From Victivallales bacterium (GTDB lineage Bacteria > Verrucomicrobiota > Lentisphaeria > Victivallales > UBA1829): a stretch of 9,657 nt of DNA. Where the stretch lies: positions 1-9,657 of the forward strand of contig JAEEQO010000106.1 of NCBI GenBank assembly GCA_016285335.1. Reading direction: 5' to 3'. How positions within the stretch are numbered: position 1 is the first letter of the stretch; every line of letters begins with the position of its first letter. The notes under the pieces were generated by a model that was not told the origin of the DNA, did no database searches, and saw nothing but the letters and a program-made list of their open reading frames with translations. Both the position numbers and the translations under genes were made by a program. This document shows, piece by piece, positions 6,320 through 9,657 of this stretch.

Positions 6320-6402
6320 CGATACTGCCCGAAAACGCGACGGAGTTGTTCCCGTCCGGACGGGATCCGTATCGGGAGGAATCGGCGCAAAACGCGTTTT
6401 TT
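6320..6402 (+). promoter_or_regulatory. Foldable leader upstream of the exchanger gene
   Basis: CCCGTCC/GGACGGG (6351-6364) is a perfect 14-base palindrome. Around it, CGATAC (6320-6325) pairs with GTATCG (6369-6374), and CCCG (6328-6331) can pair with CGGG (6361-6364), which excludes the inner hairpin. A third palindrome AAAACGCGTTTT (6389-6400) runs into TT. Two exclusive folds before a T-rich hairpin could be an attenuator. I see no match to a known riboswitch, including the yybP-ykoY manganese type. Confidence 0.3.
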
Positions 6403-6426
6403 ACCATTTTCAGGAGTTCTGATACT

Positions 6427-7422
6427 ATGCCGACGCTTGTTGTGATCTACTATATCGTGCTTTTCGTCCTCGGGGTGGCGCTGCTGTACTACGGGGCGGA
6501 TTTTCTGGTCCGCGGCGGCGTCTCGCTGGCGTTGAAAGCACGCGTGTCGCGCCTCGTGATCGGCCTTACGCTCGCGGCGTTCGCGACGAGTTCGCCGGAG
6601 CTGGTCGTGAGCATCGACTCGGCGCTGCGCGGATCGGCGGACATCAGCCTCGGCAACGTGGTCGGGTCGAACATCTGCAACGTGGCGCTGATCCTGGGGC
6701 TGTGCGCCCTGCTCCGCCCGATGCCGTTCCACGCGAACCTGAAACGGTTCGACCTGCCGGTGATGATGTTCGCCATGCTGGCGCTGACCGGGTTTTATTT
6801 TCTGAGCCACGGCATCAACCGGTGGGAAGGGCTGTTCTTCTGCGCCTGCATCCTGACTTACACCACGCTGAACGTGATCATTTCGAAGAAACAGGGGGCA
6901 AAGAAGGCGGCGGAGGGCGAAGAGGAGCCGGAGATCGATCCCGAGGTCGCGGAAAGCATGGAAAAGCCGCTCGGCGTGCCGCTGGCGATCCTGGCGGTCG
7001 CCGGGGGCGTCGTGATGCTGGTGCTCGGCGCCAAGTCGTTCCTGACCTCCGCCGTGGCGTTTGCGAAAGCGGCGGGCATCAGCGATGCCGTGACCGGGCT
7101 CACGATCGTGGCGGTCGGGACGAGCCTGCCCGAACTCGCGACATCGTTCGTGGCGGCGCTGAAGGGGGAAAACGACATCGCCATCGGAAACATCGTGGGG
7201 TCGAACATCTTCAACGTGTTCTGCATTCTCGGAATCGTGCCGGTGATCTCGCCGCTGATGGGACAGAGCATCCGCGGGCTGGATTTCGCGGTCATGCTCG
7301 GCGTTTCGGGCGCGCTGTTCCTCTTCGGGATGTTCGGGAAGCGTCTCAACCGGATTCAGGGCACGCTGCTGCTCCTGACCTACGTCGCGTACACCGTGTA
7401 CCTGGTGATGCACCACGCCTGA
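6427..7422 (+). CDS. Sodium/calcium exchanger family (CaCA, YrbG-like) membrane antiporter
   Basis: 331 residues, the usual size for bacterial CaCA exchangers (about 320-360), with around ten hydrophobic segments. The two inverted alpha-repeats are clear: 'GLTLAAFATSSPEL' (46-59) with 'GNVVGSN' (76-82), and 'GLTIVAVGTSLPEL' (224-237) with 'GNIVGSN' (254-260). The glutamates in both PEL motifs, which bind the transported cation in the family, are intact. One difference: the first repeat has Ala53-Thr-Ser where Gly-Thr-Ser is usual. A cytoplasmic loop at about 153-180 is charged and contains the acidic cluster EGEEEPEIDPEVAE. The product would exchange Ca2+ (or another cation) for Na+ or H+ across the inner membrane; the exact ion is not readable. 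Start ATG 6427 has AGGAG ten bases upstream (6412-6416); an upstream TTG at 6346 is in frame but has no ribosome binding site. It is convergent with the next gene, 13 bases apart. Confidence 0.9.
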   Translation: MPTLVVIYYIVLFVLGVALLYYGADFLVRGGVSLALKARVSRLVIGLTLAAFATSSPELVVSIDSALRGSADISLGNVVGSNICNVALILGLCALLRPMPFHANLKRFDLPVMMFAMLALTGFYFLSHGINRWEGLFFCACILTYTTLNVIISKKQGAKKAAEGEEEPEIDPEVAESMEKPLGVPLAILAVAGGVVMLVLGAKSFLTSAVAFAKAAGISDAVTGLTIVAVGTSLPELATSFVAALKGENDIAIGNIVGSNIFNVFCILGIVPVISPLMGQSIRGLDFAVMLGVSGALFLFGMFGKRLNRIQGTLLLLTYVAYTVYLVMHHA

Positions 7423-7435
7423 GGCGGGAAACCAC

Positions 7436-7825
7436 CTATTTCTGTGTCGCCAGCAGTTCCGGCGGCAGTACCGTTTCCGCGTGCCTTGAGGTCGCGTCAT
7501 TTCTGAATTCGACGACCAGCTTGTCGTCTTCGACAAACCATTTGATCAGGCCTCTTTTGCGGTCGCCCCTGTACTGATCTTTCAGATATTCGCTCTCGAA
7601 TTCCATATCGTCCAGGTCCTCCGGCAGTTTCCCGGTCCGCTTCATCTTTTCGACGATGAGCGGAAGCATCTGCTGTTCCAAGTAATACTTCATGGTGCGT
7701 TCTCTAGGTATGACGTCACCGAGAAGATACGCGCCGAAATAATCCGCTACCAAACTCAGAAAAATGACGCCGATGAGGATAAAAAAGATCAGGAAAACCG
7801 GTTTGATCCTGCGTTGTTTCTTCAT
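7436..7825 (-). CDS. Small single-span membrane protein of unknown function
   Basis: 129 residues. A basic N-terminus (MKKQRRIK) precedes one membrane segment at about 9-28 (PVFLIFFILIGVIFLSLVAD), followed by a soluble, strongly charged part. Visible in it: 'YYLEQQMLPLIVEKMKRTGK', then 'LPEDLDDMEFESEYLKDQY', loosely like the 'G-x-LP-x-x-L' and following region of small pseudopilin-type proteins, but without a prepilin cleavage site. The start has GAGGAG (7833-7838) seven bases upstream. It lies 47 bases after the DUF2442 gene on the same strand and may be co-transcribed with the DUF4160/DUF2442 pair. Base composition is less GC-rich than in the surrounding exchanger and purF genes. No family recognised. 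Confidence 0.7.
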   Translation of the reverse strand: MKKQRRIKPVFLIFFILIGVIFLSLVADYFGAYLLGDVIPRERTMKYYLEQQMLPLIVEKMKRTGKLPEDLDDMEFESEYLKDQYRGDRKRGLIKWFVEDDKLVVEFRNDATSRHAETVLPPELLATQK

Positions 7826-7872
7826 CGGAAAACTCCTCTGGAAAAGTATTTCAAAAGTCCTTGCTCAAAAGC

Positions 7873-8181
7873 TCACGGCGTTGGTCGCCGGACCTGTGCA
7901 ACATCGGAAACAGAGACAAGCTCAAACGGTGGTTTGACCTCATCCCCGCATTTCCAAAGCTCCTCCGCTTCCAGGTCAAGATCGTCGTTCCAGCTGATCC
8001 CGTATCCGCCCGGATCAATGCGGACCTGAGAGAAAAGTTCAGGATTCCGCACAAGGTCGCCGAAAACGGAATTGACCGCCGTCAGCTTGGAAACATCGTA
8101 GATGACCTCCCTGCCGTCCAAGAACTTCGCCCAGAGCCTGTAGCCGGGCAATGCTTTGATCTGATTCAGTTTGTGAAACAT
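7873..8181 (-). CDS. DUF2442 family protein
   Basis: 102 residues. The N-terminal two thirds show the DUF2442 pattern: 'ALPGYRLWAKFLDGREVIYD' (10-29), a short helix region, then 'NPELFSQVRIDPGGYGISW' (46-64) and 'DLDLEAEELW' (67-76). Family members are small proteins usually under 110 residues, commonly encoded next to a DUF4160 protein, as here; their biochemical role is not established. AAGGAG for this gene (8190-8195) overlaps the TAA of the DUF4160 gene (8194-8196), with twelve bases between the two coding regions, so translation is probably coupled. The tail after about residue 80 looks variable. A toxin-antitoxin-like partnership has to be treated as hypothesis. Confidence 0.85.
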   Translation of the reverse strand: MFHKLNQIKALPGYRLWAKFLDGREVIYDVSKLTAVNSVFGDLVRNPELFSQVRIDPGGYGISWNDDLDLEAEELWKCGDEVKPPFELVSVSDVAQVRRPTP

Positions 8182-8193
8182 ATCCGCCTCTCC

Positions 8194-8448
8194 TTATTCC
8201 AGCGGGGGAAGCTGCCGGAATGACTGCGTTTCCCACATCTGAAGCAATTCGTCGCGATGAGCGAGCGTCCATTCCTCGATCATGGAACGTGCTTTCTGTG
8301 GTAAATCCCCCTCAAGCATCTTTCCTGTCTGAACGTCTATGACGCCTGCGCATTCTCCATAGATCACGTGAATATGAGGGATTCCGTGTTCCTTGCCCTG
8401 CAGATACATTTTGACAATCATTCCATAAAAACGTGCAATGACAGGCAT
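8194..8448 (-). CDS. DUF4160 family protein
   Basis: 84 residues, normal length for DUF4160. Seen: 'MPVIARFYGMIVKMYLQG' at the N-terminus, the family's 'HGIPHIHVIYGE' (21-32) with two histidines, 'AGVIDVQTGKMLEGDLP' (34-50), and a C-terminal helix region 'EEWTLAHRDELLQMW' (58-72). The HxH-YGE core is the most conserved part of the family. It is the upstream gene of the DUF4160-DUF2442 pair. The start has AAGGAG (8457-8462) eight bases upstream, and a candidate promoter with an embedded palindrome lies just beyond. Function is unknown in the family; the histidines invite thought of metal binding or catalysis but nothing here proves it. Confidence 0.88.
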   Translation of the reverse strand: MPVIARFYGMIVKMYLQGKEHGIPHIHVIYGECAGVIDVQTGKMLEGDLPQKARSMIEEWTLAHRDELLQMWETQSFRQLPPLE

Positions 8449-8476
8449 TTTTTATACTCCTTTTCCTTGATGTTTT

Positions 8477-8510
8477 GAGTTAATATAACTCTATGTCTAA
8501 CAGATTGCAA
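8477..8510 (-). promoter_or_regulatory. Candidate promoter with embedded palindromic operator for DUF4160-DUF2442
   Basis: On the minus strand, TTGCAA (8505-8510) and TATATT (8482-8487) are separated by 17 bases. The -10 is inside a perfect inverted repeat GAGTTA-ATA-TAACTC (8477-8491). A palindrome lying on the -10 is a common layout for an operator bound by an autoregulating protein. No DNA-binding motif is evident in either encoded protein, so the binder is unknown. Confidence 0.4.
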
Positions 8511-8558
8511 GGAAGAAAAAGCATTTTTCAAAAAAAGATAACGTTTGAATACAATGGC

Positions 8559-9446
8559 TCAGAAGATCAGGTCGTCGGCGAGGATCAGGAAGATGACCAT
8601 GGCGGCGAGCTCGGCGGTCTCGCAGAGGGCGCCGGCGAAGAACGGGGACGGCCGCTCCCTGAGTTTTTTCGCCGCCTCGGTGTTCCAGTACATCACGGTC
8701 AGATAGCCGGCGGCGAAAAAGGAAAATGTGTCCTGGATCCCGAGGCTGACGAGCGCGATGAACGGGGGGACGCCGCCGCCGCTTCTGTCGCCGAACCCGG
8801 ACATCGTGAGCTTCATGGTGCGGAAGGAGAAGAAGTCGCCGCCGTAAGTCCGGAGCACGCCCAGCATGAACGCCAGCAGGAGCAACGCGAGCAACGTCCA
8901 GAAGATCTTGACGGCGACGCTCGCGGAAGGGGCGTTTTTTTCGCCGGACGGATAGGCGAAGAGCATCGCGATGCGCCCGAAGAACGGCACGGACACGAGC
9001 GTGACGGCGAGCATCATGTGATCGCCGAAAAGCGCGGTCCGCATGAAGATCAGATACAGAAGCAGGAACTTCATGCCGATCAGCATGGGCGTGCACGGGG
9101 ACGAGCCCGGCCGGGTGCGTCGAGCGAGGCGTTCCTCCGGCGGGACGTCCGTGCCGGCAAGCATCCGGCAGGCGGAATCGAACTCATGGAGATGATCGAA
9201 CCGTGTGAGCCATTCCAGCAGGAAAAGGTAGATGCCGGAGCCGAAGAGCATCAGCCCCTGCAGACCGCGGAAATTGACGGCGAGGAACATCGGCAGAACG
9301 GCGGCGGCGAGGCCAAGCCAGAGACCAACGGCAGGCTGAAGCGCCAGAGCGGCGGCAAACAGTCCGGAGTCGGCTGGCTTCACGGGTCCGCGGAACCGGG
9401 TGCCGAAGCTGATCGCGGCCAATATGACTTGCAGAAAACGCGGCAT
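8559..9446 (-). CDS. CobS-like membrane protein with altered active-site motif
   Basis: 295 residues with about six to seven hydrophobic segments. It looks like a diverged cobalamin synthase (CobS, adenosylcobinamide-GDP ribazoletransferase; usually about 250 residues): 'AAISFGTRFRGP' (10-21) where CobS has its 'FLTRLP' start; 'LTRFDHLHEFDSACRMLAG' (80-98) where CobS has the 'LHxDGxaDxxDG' motif; 'PFFGRIAMLFAYP' (154-166); and 'AGALCETAEL' (271-280) where CobS has its conserved 'GA..E..E' near the end. The aspartates of the signature are replaced (His87, Ser91 and Arg94 at the expected Asp positions in my alignment), so normal catalysis is doubtful. No cobalamin genes are visible nearby. The start has no Shine-Dalgarno; a pyrimidine tract and a hairpin precede it. 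An unrelated polytopic membrane protein is the alternative. Confidence 0.55.
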   Translation of the reverse strand: MPRFLQVILAAISFGTRFRGPVKPADSGLFAAALALQPAVGLWLGLAAAVLPMFLAVNFRGLQGLMLFGSGIYLFLLEWLTRFDHLHEFDSACRMLAGTDVPPEERLARRTRPGSSPCTPMLIGMKFLLLYLIFMRTALFGDHMMLAVTLVSVPFFGRIAMLFAYPSGEKNAPSASVAVKIFWTLLALLLLAFMLGVLRTYGGDFFSFRTMKLTMSGFGDRSGGGVPPFIALVSLGIQDTFSFFAAGYLTVMYWNTEAAKKLRERPSPFFAGALCETAELAAMVIFLILADDLIF

Positions 9447-9462
9447 GAGGAGAAAAAGAAAG

Positions 9463-9503
9463 AAAAAAAGCGCCTCCCGATACAGGGCAGCCCGTATCGG
9501 GAG
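9463..9503 (-). terminator. Rho-independent terminator of the hexapeptide-repeat protein gene
   Basis: CTCCCGATAC (9474-9483) pairs perfectly with GTATCGGGAG (9494-9503), and inside it GGG (9485-9487) pairs with CCC (9491-9493) around a CAG loop, leaving one bulged base. On the minus strand the stem is followed after four bases by seven T (9469-9463) and further pyrimidines. It lies 19 bases beyond the stop at 9523. It is also only 27 bases before the ATG of the CobS-like gene. Confidence 0.75.
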
Positions 9504-9522
9504 AACAGTTTATTGCGTAAGA

Positions 9523-9657
9523 TCACTTCATGAGGTCGAGTTGGACCACGTCGCCGGGGCGGGTCTGGACGTCGGCCCAGATCTTGCGGCCGGGGTAGAT
9601 CGCCGTGTGGATGCCGGTGTGGACGTTCTCGCCGATGATGGAGCCGAATTTGCGGCG
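9523..9657 (-). CDS. C-terminal end of a hexapeptide-repeat (left-handed beta-helix) protein, probably a sugar-phosphate nucleotidyltransferase
   Basis: Only the last 44 residues are in the window; the gene continues past base 9657. They read 'KFGSIIGENVHTGIHTAIYP' followed by 'GRKIWADVQTRPGDVVQLD'. The G-x-x-I-G-(D/E)-x-V-x-T-G pattern is that of left-handed beta-helix rungs, and the 'IYPGRKIW...PG..V' ending is typical of the C-terminus of bifunctional sugar-1-phosphate nucleotidylyltransferases with an acyltransferase-like helix (GlmU-like, archaeal type). Such enzymes make NDP-sugars for cell-envelope glycans. The catalytic domain is not visible, so the substrate cannot be given; a plain acyltransferase remains possible. 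A strong terminator follows the stop. Confidence 0.7.
   Translation of the reverse strand, partial: RRKFGSIIGENVHTGIHTAIYPGRKIWADVQTRPGDVVQLDLMK

Noticed and set aside
6367..6378. The 12-mer CCGTATCGGGAG shared by the exchanger leader and the hairpin at 9492-9503
   Set aside because: A repeat of this length is expected by chance in a window this size, and the surroundings differ.
6346..6426. TTG at 6346 as start of the exchanger
   Set aside because: It would add a 27-residue polar extension unlike the family and has no ribosome binding site; ATG 6427 has AGGAG ten bases upstream.
8511..8540. GAAAAA-GCA-TTTTTC hairpin below the CobS-like stop as a terminator
   Set aside because: Stem of almost only A-T pairs and too weak to call; it may be a chance feature of an A-rich intergenic stretch.
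8493..9533. A 346-codon plus-strand open frame across the CobS-like gene
   Set aside because: Product is Glu/Gly/Arg/His-rich without domains and it runs through a strong hairpin; the minus-strand frame has regular membrane segments.

Overview
The window is a GC-rich, densely coded piece of a diderm (outer-membrane) bacterium. Starts are almost all preceded by AGGAG-type ribosome binding sites. Three things point to the Lentisphaerota/Verrucomicrobiota/Planctomycetota neighbourhood, with Lentisphaerota (Victivallales-like) my best guess: a PurF of the subtype carrying 'LNFSRSRS' near its C-terminus, an MlaA lipoprotein, and a family of proteins ending in an 'H...LYxDGs' pattern like the H-X9-DG C-terminus of pseudopilins common in those phyla. 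The assignment is inference; no rRNA or marker gene fixes it.

Layout. 1-981 (+) is the 3' part of purF. 1060-3186 (+) encodes a 708-residue lipoprotein joining an MlaA/VacJ domain to a complete alpha/beta-hydrolase. 3187-3333 is intergenic and holds two related perfect palindromes and a half-site. 3334-5484 (+) is a compact operon: a 40-codon ORF with a strong ribosome binding site, then three paralogous single-span membrane proteins, the paralogs joined by ATGA overlaps. 5506-6177 (-) is a secreted Ser/Thr/Gly-rich protein convergent with that operon, with a hairpin between them. 6178-6426 is a divergent intergenic region with candidate promoters and a foldable leader for 6427-7422 (+), a sodium/calcium exchanger-family protein. 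A minus-strand block follows: an unknown 129-residue membrane protein (7436-7825), a DUF2442 protein (7873-8181) and a DUF4160 protein (8194-8448). These last three are visibly less GC-rich than their neighbours and look like an accessory insertion. 8559-9446 (-) encodes a CobS-like membrane protein that has lost the family's signature aspartates. A strong hairpin separates it from the 3' end of a hexapeptide-repeat protein, probably a sugar-nucleotidyltransferase (9523-9657, -).

How it fits together. PurF (purine synthesis) and the nucleotidyltransferase are housekeeping edges. In between, most genes concern the envelope: the MlaA-hydrolase suggests lipid movement coupled to lipid or ester hydrolysis at the outer membrane, and the triplicated anchored proteins look like detached, diverged relatives of pseudopilin C-terminal domains. 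The best candidates for something undescribed are the MlaA-hydrolase fusion, the four-gene anchored-protein operon, and the CobS-like protein with an altered active-site motif.
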